Origin: Sporosarcina sp. D27
GTDB taxonomy: Bacteria > Bacillota > Bacilli > Bacillales_A > Planococcaceae
Assembly: GCF_000586555.1 (NCBI RefSeq)
Contig: NZ_AZUC01000046.1
Coordinates: 124,001-188,000, forward strand
Direction of reading: 5' to 3'
DNA length: 64,000 bases
In this document: positions 16,748 through 25,976 of the stretch, piece by piece
Layout of the letters: the number at the start of each line of letters is the position of its first letter
How positions within the stretch are numbered: position 1 is the first letter of the stretch
Translations under genes and position numbers: made by a program
The notes under the pieces: generated by a model
What the model was told of the DNA's origin: nothing
The model's database searches: none
What the model saw: the letters and a program-made list of their open reading frames with translations, nothing else

Positions 16748-17773
16748 ATGCAAAACTCTAATTTGTCCAGGAGTTTTATGAACTTCGCAAATATGGAATG
16801 TAGGGGCTCAAGTCAACTGTATGAATTTCTATCTTTAAAAATAGCAGAAGACTCTAATTTACTCGATTTGTGCCTGGAAGTACCAAAAGGTCAGCCGGTA
16901 CCTAACCTATTATTCGGGGCTGTTCATTATCTTCTATTAAAAGGATCTGTACATCCATTAAAAGACTACTATAGTAGTGTTACAAACCAGCCAAAGAAAA
17001 TAGACAGTGAGACCTTCGTCAATTTCAAAGATTTCTGTGAGAGATATCGTGATGAAATCACTCCATTACTAGAGAACAGGTTAGTTCAAACAAATGAAGT
17101 AAGAAGATGTGGTTACCTGTATCCCGTTTTTTCGTGGATTTACAACAAAGTTGAAAAACCATTATCTCTTATTGAAATTGGAACCAGTGCGGGTCTTCAA
17201 CTTTTATGGGATCACTATAGCTATTCATACGGAACTGGGGAAATGTATGGTAATAAAGATGCTGGGGTTCATATTACTTCAGAAGTTAAAGGGGATCACT
17301 TTCCAATGTTGCTTTCAGAAAGCCCTCCTATTGCCTCTAAAATTGGACTAGATCTCAATATAAGCAACCTATCTGATCCAGATGATTATTTGTGGTTAAA
17401 GTCACTCATTTGGCCAGAGCATCAGGAACGACTGGAGTTATTTGATAGGGCTGCTGATTGTTTGAAAGAAAACCCAGTAAAACTAGTTGAAGGAGATGGA
17501 GTATTTTTACTTTCAGATGTAGTAGATACACTTCCTAAAGAATCCACGATCTGTATCTTCCATACTCATGTTGCAAACCAAATCCCAACAGAAACTAAAC
17601 ACGAACTATTAGAGAAGGTAGCAAAGATTGGGAGTAAGAGAGACGTCTTTCATATATACAACAATATGTGGGATCGACAACTCCACCTCGATTACTACGA
17701 GAATGGTGTGGAATATAAAAACACGATCGGTGACACAGATGGACACGGAAGATGGTTTGAATGGAATTTGTAA
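16748..17773 (+). CDS. DUF2332 family protein
   Basis: A 341-residue cytosolic protein matching DUF2332. An N-terminal helical part (FMNFANMECRGSSQLYEFLSLKIA) is followed by a methyltransferase-like glycine segment (LIEIGTSAGLQLLWD at about 140) and CIFHTHVANQIP. Its role is not known; the fold suggests an S-adenosylmethionine-type Rossmann core. GGAGG lies at good spacing before the ATG. This is the first gene of the AT-rich single-gene stretch. Confidence 0.8.
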   Translation: MQNSNLSRSFMNFANMECRGSSQLYEFLSLKIAEDSNLLDLCLEVPKGQPVPNLLFGAVHYLLLKGSVHPLKDYYSSVTNQPKKIDSETFVNFKDFCERYRDEITPLLENRLVQTNEVRRCGYLYPVFSWIYNKVEKPLSLIEIGTSAGLQLLWDHYSYSYGTGEMYGNKDAGVHITSEVKGDHFPMLLSESPPIASKIGLDLNISNLSDPDDYLWLKSLIWPEHQERLELFDRAADCLKENPVKLVEGDGVFLLSDVVDTLPKESTICIFHTHVANQIPTETKHELLEKVAKIGSKRDVFHIYNNMWDRQLHLDYYENGVEYKNTIGDTDGHGRWFEWNL

Positions 17774-17831
17774 CTTAGCTGATAATTTTTTTCATAAAAA
17801 GAAATACCACTGGAGTGGGGAGGCTGCTTGA

Positions 17832-18446
17832 ATGACTGGATTTTTAGTTGGAAAGAGACTTACCTTGAGAGAAATGGAAGATAGAGATTGGATGGATGTA
17901 CATAGATATGCCTCTCAACCCAGTGTCTGCCAATATCAACCGTGGGGACCGAATACCGAAGAAGAGTCACAGCTATTTGTTCAACAAGTGATGGCAGATG
18001 CTGCAGTGAATCCAAGAAGTAGGTTTGTGTTTGCGGTCACCGAAAACGACGTGCTAATTGGTGCAGGCGAGTTGAATATACGGAGTTTTACCAATAGAGA
18101 AGGGGAAATCGGCTATATTATACATCCGGATTATTGGGGAGAGGGATACGCTACAGAAGTAGCAACTCTTTTAATAAACTTTGGATTTGAGAACTTAAGT
18201 CTACATCGTATCTTCGCTACATGTGATCCAAGAAATGTTGGCTCTTCAACGGTTTTAGGGAAGGTCGGAATGACTCATGAAGGAAGAATACGAGAAAATC
18301 TGCTATTGGAAGAGGGTTGGCGAGACTCCTTTCTCTATAGTGTTTTAGATAGTGAATGGAGAAAAAAAAGGGGGGGAATTCGATGCAGAAAAAGGCTAAA
18401 GTTCTTGTACTTGGAACTTTTCATATGTTTGAACATGATGACCTAA
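17832..18446 (+). CDS. GNAT N-acetyltransferase (RimJ-like), 3' end runs into next gene
   Basis: A GNAT enzyme of the RimJ/RimL branch: IRSFTNREGEIGYIIHPDYWGEGYATEVATLLINFGF carries the acetyl-CoA-binding W-G-E-G-Y-A turn, and the ending SEWRKK is where the family normally stops. The frame then continues for about 20 residues into the DUF5694 gene, overlapping its start by 64 bases. It crosses a run of eight A and seven G at 18362-18376, so a homopolymer slip may have removed the natural stop. The substrate is unknown. Confidence 0.85.
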   Translation: MTGFLVGKRLTLREMEDRDWMDVHRYASQPSVCQYQPWGPNTEEESQLFVQQVMADAAVNPRSRFVFAVTENDVLIGAGELNIRSFTNREGEIGYIIHPDYWGEGYATEVATLLINFGFENLSLHRIFATCDPRNVGSSTVLGKVGMTHEGRIRENLLLEEGWRDSFLYSVLDSEWRKKRGGIRCRKRLKFLYLELFICLNMMT

Positions 18447-19084
18447 ATTCCGAAAAAAGACAAACTGAAATCGAGGAATTAGTTTCTAAATTAGCAATTT
18501 TTAAACCAACGAAGATTGCAGTTGAAATGGTAGCAGAAGAGAACGTGGAGTTAAACGAAAAATATATCCATTACAAGTCAGGCTCGAACAACTTAGAAAT
18601 GAATGAAATCGATCAAGTAGGTTTTCGTTTAGGTTTAAAGCTTGGCCATGAACAGATATACGCAATCGATTGGATGGGCGAGTATGACATGCATTATGGA
18701 GAAGTCGAGAGTTGGGGGAGAGAAAACCAACCTGAACTTTTAAATGAAATATACAAGGAACTTCACGTGCCAGAATTAACAGAAAATAAAAGTATAATAG
18801 ATTACTATAGAGAGCTAAATGATCCAGTTCTCATTAATATGTTCCATAAGATATATGTAAACATAGCACGTATCGGTGACTTCAATAACTATGTCGGTAT
18901 GAACTGGTTAGGCTGGTGGTATAAGAGGAATTTAATTATGTTCGCTAATCTGACTCGTCTAATTGAGTCTGAGGAGGAGCGTATTCTATTGATTGTAGGC
19001 AGCTCCCATTCATCGATCATCACCAAGTTCCTTGAAGAAAGTGAAGTTTGCGAAGTTGTTCAACCTTTAAGTATATTAGACTGA
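18383..19084 (+). CDS. DUF5694 family protein (TraB/ChaN-like fold)
   Basis: A 233-residue protein with V-L-V-L-G-T-F-H-M at the start, the R-Q-T-E-I-E segment, P-T-K-I-A-V-E and the closing L-I-V-G-S-S-H-S motif. These match DUF5694 and the wider TraB/TIKI-like group, in which the two GxxH motifs form a putative metal site. It may be a metal-dependent hydrolase or protease-like enzyme; no activity is established. The start was set at ATG 18383, 7 bases after the G run that serves as ribosome binding site. Confidence 0.78.
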   Translation: MQKKAKVLVLGTFHMFEHDDLNSEKRQTEIEELVSKLAIFKPTKIAVEMVAEENVELNEKYIHYKSGSNNLEMNEIDQVGFRLGLKLGHEQIYAIDWMGEYDMHYGEVESWGRENQPELLNEIYKELHVPELTENKSIIDYYRELNDPVLINMFHKIYVNIARIGDFNNYVGMNWLGWWYKRNLIMFANLTRLIESEEERILLIVGSSHSSIITKFLEESEVCEVVQPLSILD

Positions 19085-19165
19085 ATAATGGTGAGCTATA
19101 TCTGAAAACATAGGTTTTATCCGAGCATTCAGTTTAATAATGGGATTAAAGATTTGGGGGATTTG

Positions 19166-19561
19166 ATGAAAAGGTGGTTGGGTTCAGCAGGGATATGCTT
19201 TAACGAAAGAAATGAACTACTAATGGTGAAAGCTCACGGATCAGGAGAATGGTCGGTTCCTTCTGGCGGTATTGAAGAAGGCGAAAGTCCAGAGGAATGT
19301 TGCATAAGGGAAGTTAAAGAAGAAACAGGATATGATGTGAGGATTATCGAACAATTGCTAGTTAAAGAAACGTCGATTAAAGGTATTGAAGTGAAAACAT
19401 ATTATTTTAGAATAGATACGTTTGGCACGAGCACTGGTATTCAGGATCCTGATGGTATCATAGGAGCTACTGCTTGGAAGTCATTACCTGAAGTGAAAAC
19501 AATGTCTCACGCATACCCCGAGGATTTAGATTTCTTATTGGAACAATTTAACTATAAATAA
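19166..19561 (+). CDS. Nudix hydrolase
   Basis: A 131-residue Nudix enzyme with a complete box (G-x5-E-x7-REVKEETG within residues about 32-54). It cleaves a nucleoside diphosphate linked to another group, releasing phosphate or a nucleotide. The substrate is unknown, and the MutT-like size suggests nucleotide pool cleaning. ATG 19166 was preferred because the upstream TTG overlaps the GGGGGA ribosome binding site. Confidence 0.88.
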   Translation: MKRWLGSAGICFNERNELLMVKAHGSGEWSVPSGGIEEGESPEECCIREVKEETGYDVRIIEQLLVKETSIKGIEVKTYYFRIDTFGTSTGIQDPDGIIGATAWKSLPEVKTMSHAYPEDLDFLLEQFNYK

Positions 19562-19667
19562 CAAAATGTTCGCGCTTTTAACTAAGAAATCATTCTTATG
19601 AATGGTGCCGAAATTCCGAAATGCACGTGCATAAAAAGTTTAATCATAAAAAGAATGGAGTATCGAT

Positions 19668-19961
19668 ATGAGGACGTCATTAGAACTACTTCGCATACTT
19701 ATAATTCTTATATTTTTTGGTGGTTTGGGATGGGCTATATTAAAGAATATTTATACCATGTATGAAGTACCTACTGAAGACATGTGGGTTGGTTCAATAG
19801 CAATTTTTATAATCATTTTTGTATTATATAGAAACAAGTTACAGTTTTCAGGATGGTATAAAGGAAAAAGTAAAGAAAAACTCCCAAAAAACGTGTCATT
19901 GTTGCTAATTCTTCTGTCATTTTTATTATTGATAACTCCGATAGTAGTTAGTTCTTTTTAA
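19668..19961 (+). CDS. Hypothetical membrane protein (97 residues)
   Basis: Three hydrophobic segments (about residues 8-28, 38-55 and 76-95) are separated by a short outside loop and a basic loop (YKGKSKEKLPK). GGAG precedes the ATG. No family is recognised. It stands alone between a Nudix and a VOC gene. Confidence 0.65.
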   Translation: MRTSLELLRILIILIFFGGLGWAILKNIYTMYEVPTEDMWVGSIAIFIIIFVLYRNKLQFSGWYKGKSKEKLPKNVSLLLILLSFLLLITPIVVSSF

Positions 19962-20162
19962 AGTTAAATAAAGTAATGATACTGGATGATCTCCATCATA
20001 TCAATAATAATATTGATTTTTCATAATCCAAAGACTACATTGCTTGAATTTGTTATCTACGTCTGTGTTACATTCATTTGATCAATCATACAAATCTTAC
20101 TCCATTTACGGAAATGAATAACCTAAATAATCGACCTATTTTTTTACACCAGGAGGTATTTA

Positions 20163-20609
20163 ATGATAAAGGGTCTTTATGAAGCGCATTTACCAGTTAG
20201 TAACTTACAACAGTCCATTGATTTTTATACAGATTTAGGGCTTATCCTATATAAAAGATATGAAAAGGTAGCATTTTTTTGGATAGAAGAAGGAAAAAGT
20301 TGGATTGGTTTATGGGAAGGTACTGAATCAACAATTCCTTATCATGTTTCACTAAGACATCTAGCATTTCTTGTAGACTTAGAAGATATTAAGAATGCAA
20401 CGCTTTGGTTAAAAGAAAGAGGAATCAAAGTGAAGGACGAATTTAATATAGGAACAAAGGAACCTGTTGTTGTTCCGAATCAAGCTCATGCAATGATTTA
20501 TTTTAATGACCCTGATGGGAATAGTTTGGAGCTTATCACAAGACTACCAAAAGAAATAGATCAATCTGAAAAAATGTATTTGAGTCAATGGGAGAAGCTA
20601 TATTCTTAA
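20163..20609 (+). CDS. VOC family protein (glyoxalase fold), paralog of 36677-37132
   Basis: A 148-residue single VOC domain of two beta-alpha-beta-beta-beta units. Likely metal ligands are His9 (E-A-H-L-P-V), the His in L-R-H-L-A-F and the Glu in DPDGNSLELI. Such proteins include glyoxalases, dioxygenases and thiol-transferring fosfomycin resistance enzymes; this one is not assignable. It is clearly related along its whole length to the VOC protein at 36677. GGAGG lies 6 bases before the ATG. Confidence 0.85.
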   Translation: MIKGLYEAHLPVSNLQQSIDFYTDLGLILYKRYEKVAFFWIEEGKSWIGLWEGTESTIPYHVSLRHLAFLVDLEDIKNATLWLKERGIKVKDEFNIGTKEPVVVPNQAHAMIYFNDPDGNSLELITRLPKEIDQSEKMYLSQWEKLYS

Positions 20610-20645
20610 TTTATTCAATATGAAGTTTATCTTCGGAGGGATTGA

Positions 20646-21167
20646 GTGAACATTAGAAGAGCTTCTTTATCCGATGCAGAGGCTATAGCGAATGTCCACG
20701 TTGATAGTTGGAAATCCACTTACAAAAGCATTATTCCGTACGAGTTTTTGCAGACATTATCATATGACCAACGAACAGACTTGTGGATTCGCAACATTTC
20801 TAAAGAGGAAAACTACATCTTTGTAGCAGAAAATAATCAAAGAGAGATCATAGGATTTGTAGATTGCGGTAAAAGGGAAGGTAATCATGTTGAGAATTCG
20901 GGTGACCTAACCTCTATTTATCTTCTTGAAGAATATCAAAGAAAGGGCGTAGGTAAACAATTATTGAAACGTCTCTTCCTTCAATTTGAAGAGTTAGGTT
21001 TCGATAGAATTTTTGTAGAAGTATTAGAAGAGAATAAAACACGCTTTTTCTATGAGTATTATGGTGCTAATCTCTTTAAATCTAAAAGAACCACAATAGC
21101 AGGTACTGATTTAACACTTCTGATTTACGAATGGAATGATCTTAATGATGTATTATCTAAACTGTGA
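20646..21167 (+). CDS. GNAT N-acetyltransferase
   Basis: A 173-residue GNAT enzyme. The N-terminal IRRASLSDAEAIANVHVDSWKSTYKSIIP is typical of the branch, and the acetyl-CoA motif is Y-Q-R-K-G-V-G-K-Q (about 98-106). The GTG start has GGAGGG directly upstream at 5 bases. The substrate, a small amine or a protein N-terminus, cannot be told. Confidence 0.87.
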   Translation: MNIRRASLSDAEAIANVHVDSWKSTYKSIIPYEFLQTLSYDQRTDLWIRNISKEENYIFVAENNQREIIGFVDCGKREGNHVENSGDLTSIYLLEEYQRKGVGKQLLKRLFLQFEELGFDRIFVEVLEENKTRFFYEYYGANLFKSKRTTIAGTDLTLLIYEWNDLNDVLSKL

Positions 21168-21224
21168 CTTACACCAAAATGGGGACTTACTTGCAAAACG
21201 AAAAAAAATATTGGAGGAAAAATT

Positions 21225-21914
21225 ATGGATATAAAACAAGTCACATTACAGGCTACCAAAATAGAAGAAATGAAATACTTTTATACGGTTACACTTGGAT
21301 TAGATTTAGTTGAAGATAACGAAGACAAGTTTTGTGTCGCAGTCGGTTCAAGTAAATTGGAGTTTACAAGTACCAATGAAAAAGTAAATCCATATTACCA
21401 CTTCGCCTTTAATATACCGAGAAATAAATTCAATGAAGCAAAGTCATGGGTTGAAGAAAAAGTAAGTTTAAATCGAGAAGATGGAGTAGACGAAGCAGAC
21501 TTCCCACATTTATCAGCTCGCTCGCTCTATTTTAATGATCCCTCTGGTAATATTGTAGAATTCATATCCAGACATTCCACATCTGACAATGGAGACGAAC
21601 CATTTTCCCATAAGAGTATTCTAAATATCAGTGAAATTAGTCTCACTGTTCTTGATGCGATAAAAGTTGGACGACAATTAATGGAGTTGGGTATCAAAGA
21701 ACGTGACAATGAACCATTAAGTGCTACTTCTCTTAACTTCATGGGTGACACTAAAGCTGGAGTTTTTGTGTTGCTAGTTCAACCTGGCCGAAAGTGGATA
21801 TTTTCAGATAAAGATTCTACTGTTTTCCCTCTTGAAATCACACTAGCAAATGATGTGAAAATTATATTAAACGATGAAAATGAAGTAGTAGTAACTAGTG
21901 CACTTGTCCAATAA
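21225..21914 (+). CDS. Two-domain VOC family protein
   Basis: A 229-residue protein. The N-terminal VOC domain (1-125) has the FNDPSGNIVEFI signature. The C-terminal half (about 133-229) looks like a second, degenerate VOC module (ISEISLTVLDAIKVGRQL). It is longer than the single-domain VOC proteins nearby and not a close paralog of them. The enzymatic role is unknown. GGAGG lies upstream. Confidence 0.82.
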   Translation: MDIKQVTLQATKIEEMKYFYTVTLGLDLVEDNEDKFCVAVGSSKLEFTSTNEKVNPYYHFAFNIPRNKFNEAKSWVEEKVSLNREDGVDEADFPHLSARSLYFNDPSGNIVEFISRHSTSDNGDEPFSHKSILNISEISLTVLDAIKVGRQLMELGIKERDNEPLSATSLNFMGDTKAGVFVLLVQPGRKWIFSDKDSTVFPLEITLANDVKIILNDENEVVVTSALVQ

Positions 21915-22026
21915 AAGTGTTTGATAAAGAATCGTTATCAATTATTTTTGACTCCGATAAGTAAGAACTGATCGATTACTTAAAGATCTTTTTCACTATT
22001 GTTGTGTCATCTTGGAGGAAAGTAAA

Positions 22027-23580
22027 TTGCGCGTTGTTAAATATATCTTCTTTACATTAATAGGCTTAATTATCACAGCTATCTTGTTGGTTGGCGTGTT
22101 TCTATTATCAAGTAAACTATGGGGAACTATTGTTTTAATTCTGGGATTAATCGGCTTGTTTACAGCTTTTATTTTTGCACTAGTCAACTTTATTAAATCA
22201 CAGTCTAAGCTTTATAATTGGAACGGATTAATAAAACTTTCCTTAAAATCTTTATATTTGATTATCACCGGGACACTCTTGGTTGTACTATGGATTTTTA
22301 ACTTCGCAATAATTGATGAATACGGGGAGTTTACTCCGCTTGATAAAATGAATGTTGTCCTGGGTAAGACCGATATTAACGAAAAAGCAATCCAACAACT
22401 CATAAAAGACTATCCTGAATTAAAGAGCCAAAATATTACGTTCAAATACCCACCGAATTCGGAGGACCAAGTCCATGAGATGATCAGCAAAATGGGTGAT
22501 ATTGAACAACTAGAACTGGAAATATTCGGATATCAAATACCTAAAACTAAGAATATAGAAGTTATTATTTTGCCTAACTATGAGGAGTACATACAAGCAA
22601 GAACATCTGCAGGGGAAAGGGAGGGCGGTTCGTATACTAGAATGGATAATAGAGCCATCATATATGAGCAGCCAAAAGATGTGAATGGTGAGGAACCTTC
22701 ATTGTCTGGAATTCTTAGTCATGAGTATGGTCACTATTTGATGGACATGTTTTTAGTCGACAAGGGAATAAAATTTGACGATGTCCCTACTTGGTATCAT
22801 GAAGGCGTAAGCGAATACATAGGGAATCAGGTAGGTGAGGAATTAAAATCTGCTGGAAACATTAGCCCTGATTTAACGGTTGTCAACTTACAAAGTTCTC
22901 AAGATTGGAAGAATGCTACTAAGCAATCTGAATCTGATGTCTATTACTTTGCAGGAAAAGCAATTGAATATGTACTAGGAAGCGTTGACGATTCCATTAT
23001 TTTGTCAGACATTGTATTAAATATAAAAGAATTCGGAACGTTTGATGAGTCCTTCAAACAACTCACCGGGATAGATCCAAAGACACTTAATATTGAAAGT
23101 ATTAATTCATGGGAGAAAGATTTAGATGTAGCTTATAAGCTTTGGCATGAGGATGATTTCAAGAAAGCTGAAGAAAACTATAAAAAAATTCTTAAGAAGC
23201 ATCCACGAGAACCGTTAGCATGGCACCAATACGCATTATTGCTTGTAAAACAAAAAAGATGGGAAGAAGCTCTCATCGCTAGAAGAAAAATCATTAGTAT
23301 AGAACCCGAAAATCCGTATAGTTACATGGATCTCTCCTATTTATTAACCGTTATTGACTCTCAAGAGGCAGTAAACTCTGCAGAAAAAGCTTTGGAGATA
23401 GTTAAGAAAGATAATATTGAGGACTGGGGTTTCTCTCAAAAATGGTTAGATGATGTTTCTCACTATCATGAACTGAAGAATGAAAAGAAATATACAGAAG
23501 CTTATCAATTCATTTCACAAAGTGAGCAATTGTCTAATTTTCCTGAAATAATAGGAGCGCTAAGCCAGATTAAGAACTAG
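22027..23580 (+). CDS. Membrane-anchored gluzincin-type metallopeptidase with TPR domain
   Basis: A 517-residue protein. Three membrane helices (about 3-28, 33-55 and 75-95) are followed by an extracytoplasmic peptidase-MA-like domain with HEYGH (232-236) and a downstream Glu in WYHEGVSEYIG (259 or 263), the zinc ligand set of gluzincins. The last ~140 residues carry TPR-like helices (AWHQYALLLVKQKRWEEAL). It probably cleaves or chaperones envelope proteins. The start was set at TTG 22027, which has GGAGG 8 bases upstream. Confidence 0.82.
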   Translation: MRVVKYIFFTLIGLIITAILLVGVFLLSSKLWGTIVLILGLIGLFTAFIFALVNFIKSQSKLYNWNGLIKLSLKSLYLIITGTLLVVLWIFNFAIIDEYGEFTPLDKMNVVLGKTDINEKAIQQLIKDYPELKSQNITFKYPPNSEDQVHEMISKMGDIEQLELEIFGYQIPKTKNIEVIILPNYEEYIQARTSAGEREGGSYTRMDNRAIIYEQPKDVNGEEPSLSGILSHEYGHYLMDMFLVDKGIKFDDVPTWYHEGVSEYIGNQVGEELKSAGNISPDLTVVNLQSSQDWKNATKQSESDVYYFAGKAIEYVLGSVDDSIILSDIVLNIKEFGTFDESFKQLTGIDPKTLNIESINSWEKDLDVAYKLWHEDDFKKAEENYKKILKKHPREPLAWHQYALLLVKQKRWEEALIARRKIISIEPENPYSYMDLSYLLTVIDSQEAVNSAEKALEIVKKDNIEDWGFSQKWLDDVSHYHELKNEKKYTEAYQFISQSEQLSNFPEIIGALSQIKN

Positions 23581-23635
23581 CTGTTCCTATCTTATTGCCA
23601 TCTACATGATGGATTTTGGAAGGGGATGAGGTGGC

Positions 23636-24118
23636 ATGAAAAAATATGTTCTTCTAATACTTTTCGCTATTATTTTATTACTTGCGGCTTGTTCCAAAGG
23701 GGAAAAAGATAACGTACAAGGGGACTCAGGGGTTATTGGCTACGGGGCAGCCATGGGATATCAATACATTGTCGTAAAGGAACATGATACATTTTCTTGG
23801 GAAATTAGTTATAAAGGAAATAACTTACTCATTGAAGAAAATGAAGATAATATAAAGAATCTAGAGAACTTTATGTTTAGTGTTAACGAGAGCGAGTTAG
23901 AGTTAGGTACATTAATAATATCGTTCTCTTACTTTGTACTTGTTGTTATAACCGCCCTGATTATTTACAAGAAAAAGAGTGAAATGCTAAAAGGTAACGG
24001 CGCGTTAATAATTATTCTAGCAGGTACACTTGGACTATATTTTACTCTTGTGACAGCCATTGAGTTAAGTAGTTTCTTACATGAAGTGAAATACTATTAT
24101 ATGATACTGGCCACTTAA
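23636..24118 (+). CDS. Hypothetical lipoprotein with two C-terminal membrane segments
   Basis: A 160-residue protein with a lipoprotein signal peptide (lipobox LLAAC, Cys about residue 19) and a short polar external part. Two C-terminal hydrophobic segments follow (about residues 95-113 and 122-143). The mixture of lipid anchor and membrane helices is unusual for so small a protein. No family is recognised. It follows the metallopeptidase by 55 bases and may be co-transcribed with it. Confidence 0.65.
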   Translation: MKKYVLLILFAIILLLAACSKGEKDNVQGDSGVIGYGAAMGYQYIVVKEHDTFSWEISYKGNNLLIEENEDNIKNLENFMFSVNESELELGTLIISFSYFVLVVITALIIYKKKSEMLKGNGALIIILAGTLGLYFTLVTAIELSSFLHEVKYYYMILAT

Positions 24119-24165
24119 ATTAGATTTTTCATTTTTTTATGTCCCTGTATTAAAAAAAAAGACCT

Positions 24166-24309
24166 TTCCACCAGTTCAAACGTCTTACAATAAAGGAAGT
24201 ATTAGTGAAAGAAGTATAGATACGTCAGTCAGGGAAGAGGTTAAAATTCAGCCAGAAGAAATTAGAGAGGAAGTGCTCAAGCGGTATGTGGAAGAAAACT
24301 TTTGTTGAA
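24166..24309 (+). pseudogene. 3' coding remnant of an unidentified gene
   Basis: An open frame without a start codon reads through this spacer and ends at a TGA inside the next gene. It encodes a coding-like, charged C-terminus (EEIREEVLKRYVEENF). The composition is that of a real helical protein tail, not of random spacer, suggesting the 3' scrap of a lost gene. It overlaps the start of the alpha/beta hydrolase by 24 bases. Confidence 0.35.
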
Positions 24310-25119
24310 ACTGAGCGAGGGGAATTTGAAGTTTTTGTTTCAGGGAGTGGAGAACCTTTATGCGTAACTCATTTATATAGTGCCTTTGACGAAAGAGGTA
24401 ACACTTTTGCAAATCCATTCACCTTACATTATGAAGTGTATTTAATAAACCTCCGGGACTGTGGTAATTCTGTTAAAGGGAAAAAGAGAAGTCAATACAG
24501 TATGGAAGAGTCTGTGAAAGACCTGGAATCTATACGTATAGCATTAGGCTATGAAAAATGGGGAATTGCTGGACACTCAACAGGCGGAATGCTCGCTCTA
24601 AAATATGCAGTTTTAGCTCCGAACTCTTTAACGAAAACCATTGCTGGTGGAGCAGCCGCAAGTAAGGATTATTGTGCAGATGCAGATTCTATATATTGTC
24701 GTAAGAATCCCAAGTTCTCTCGGATAACAGAAATTATGAATCAATTAAATGATCCATCCACAACGCCGGAAATTCGCAAACAATTAGGGAATGAGTGGGC
24801 TGAGATGTCTTTTCATTCAAGAGAAAAACTAATGTCATCCTTGAAAATCCCTAACAGTGGAAAAACAGTTGGACCGCGTCTAGATTATTTTAAAGATGTC
24901 GAGGTATCCACATATGATTTGAGGGGGGCATTGGGAAAGGTAAAGGTGCCAAGCTATATATATGCAGGTAGATTCGACGCGCAGTGTCCGTATAAATACG
25001 GCGTAGAAATTGCTGAACTAATCCCCAATGCCAAATTGACAACCTTCGAGCATAGTAATCATAATCCTTTTGTAGAAGAGGAAGCCAAGTTTAATAAGTT
25101 TGTAAAGTCAACTTTATAG
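24286..25119 (+). CDS. Alpha/beta hydrolase
   Basis: A 277-residue alpha/beta hydrolase related to proline iminopeptidase-like enzymes. The nucleophile elbow is GHSTGG (Ser about residue 100), the acid is probably the Asp in AGRFDAQCP, and the histidine is in EHSNHNPF. There is no strong ribosome binding site (GAGAGG is 15 bases away), so expression may be weak or depend on an upstream frame. The substrate is unknown. Confidence 0.85.
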   Translation: MWKKTFVETERGEFEVFVSGSGEPLCVTHLYSAFDERGNTFANPFTLHYEVYLINLRDCGNSVKGKKRSQYSMEESVKDLESIRIALGYEKWGIAGHSTGGMLALKYAVLAPNSLTKTIAGGAAASKDYCADADSIYCRKNPKFSRITEIMNQLNDPSTTPEIRKQLGNEWAEMSFHSREKLMSSLKIPNSGKTVGPRLDYFKDVEVSTYDLRGALGKVKVPSYIYAGRFDAQCPYKYGVEIAELIPNAKLTTFEHSNHNPFVEEEAKFNKFVKSTL

Positions 25120-25269
25120 AGCACTCTCTTATAAAAAGAAAAGGAGAAGTTGCTTAATAACCATCGCGCTTAATTACACAGATTTTCCGTAATTGATTAT
25201 TTCCATCCTATATTTTTTTAAAATTCACAATGCTATTTATATCAAAAACATGTTAAGGGGGCGTTCATT

Positions 25270-25326
25270 ATGGCAAATGTGAACACTTTTTTAGTTAAGA
25301 ACTCAAAGGGGATAACGTCTAAATAA
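25270..25326 (+). CDS. Possible 18-residue peptide ORF
   Basis: AAGGGGG lies 8 bases before an ATG that opens an 18-codon frame (MANVNTFLVKNSKGITSK) ending 45 bases before the next acetyltransferase gene. It could be a leader peptide or the 5' stub of a lost gene. Support is limited to the good ribosome binding site. Confidence 0.25.
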   Translation: MANVNTFLVKNSKGITSK

Positions 25327-25371
25327 CAACAGTGACTTAGCGTTCCCTCTAAAACCGAAAGGGGAAAATGT

Positions 25372-25833
25372 ATGCAAGCAGGTAATGTGAAAATTGAAGA
25401 ATTGAACGAAGATAACTGGTATGACTGTTGTGAATTAGAATTGTCAGAGAACCAAGTTGGGTATATGGAAGCAAACGCTGTTTCAATTGCCCAATCAAAG
25501 TTTGAACCCTCTTTAAAACCCTTTGCAATTTATCTAGAAGAAAGAGTAGTTGGTTTTCTAATGTTTAATACTCTGCAAGAGGAACTTGATGGTTATTGGA
25601 TATTTAGAATAATGGTTGATAAGTCATTCCAGGGGCAAGGCATAGGAAAAGCTGCAACTCAGTTAATGATTTCAGAGATGAGCAAGCTACCAAATGCAGA
25701 CAAAATCGTTGTGGCTTACCATCCGGATAATAAAGCGGCCCACCATTTATATGCCAGTTTAGGATTTATAGATAATGGCGATCGTTTCGGCAAGGAAATG
25801 GCTGTGATCAAACATATAAATGAGTTAAGTTAA
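25372..25833 (+). CDS. GNAT N-acetyltransferase, BltD/spermidine acetyltransferase-like
   Basis: A 153-residue GNAT enzyme. The early SENQVGYMEANAVSIAQ region resembles the polyamine acetyltransferases BltD and PaiA, and the acetyl-CoA motif is F-Q-G-Q-G-I-G-K-A (about 85-93), followed by VAYHPDNKAAHHLYASLGF. It may acetylate spermidine or a similar amine. GGGG lies upstream at suitable spacing. Confidence 0.84.
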   Translation: MQAGNVKIEELNEDNWYDCCELELSENQVGYMEANAVSIAQSKFEPSLKPFAIYLEERVVGFLMFNTLQEELDGYWIFRIMVDKSFQGQGIGKAATQLMISEMSKLPNADKIVVAYHPDNKAAHHLYASLGFIDNGDRFGKEMAVIKHINELS

Positions 25834-25976
25834 ATTAGGGATCACCTACTATGGGTTCTCCTTTATTAAGCATAACGGTGGTATTCATGTTTATTAAATC
25901 TTTATCCGTACCATAAATTCAATCAAAAACTTGTTTCAGAATTGAGAGCGTTAGAAAAATGTTAGGAGGAATTCTC

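Noticed and set aside
19622..19633. Palindrome ATGCACGTGCAT as operator
   Set aside because: It is a short 12-base palindrome with no promoter boxes around it that I could fix; chance is likely.
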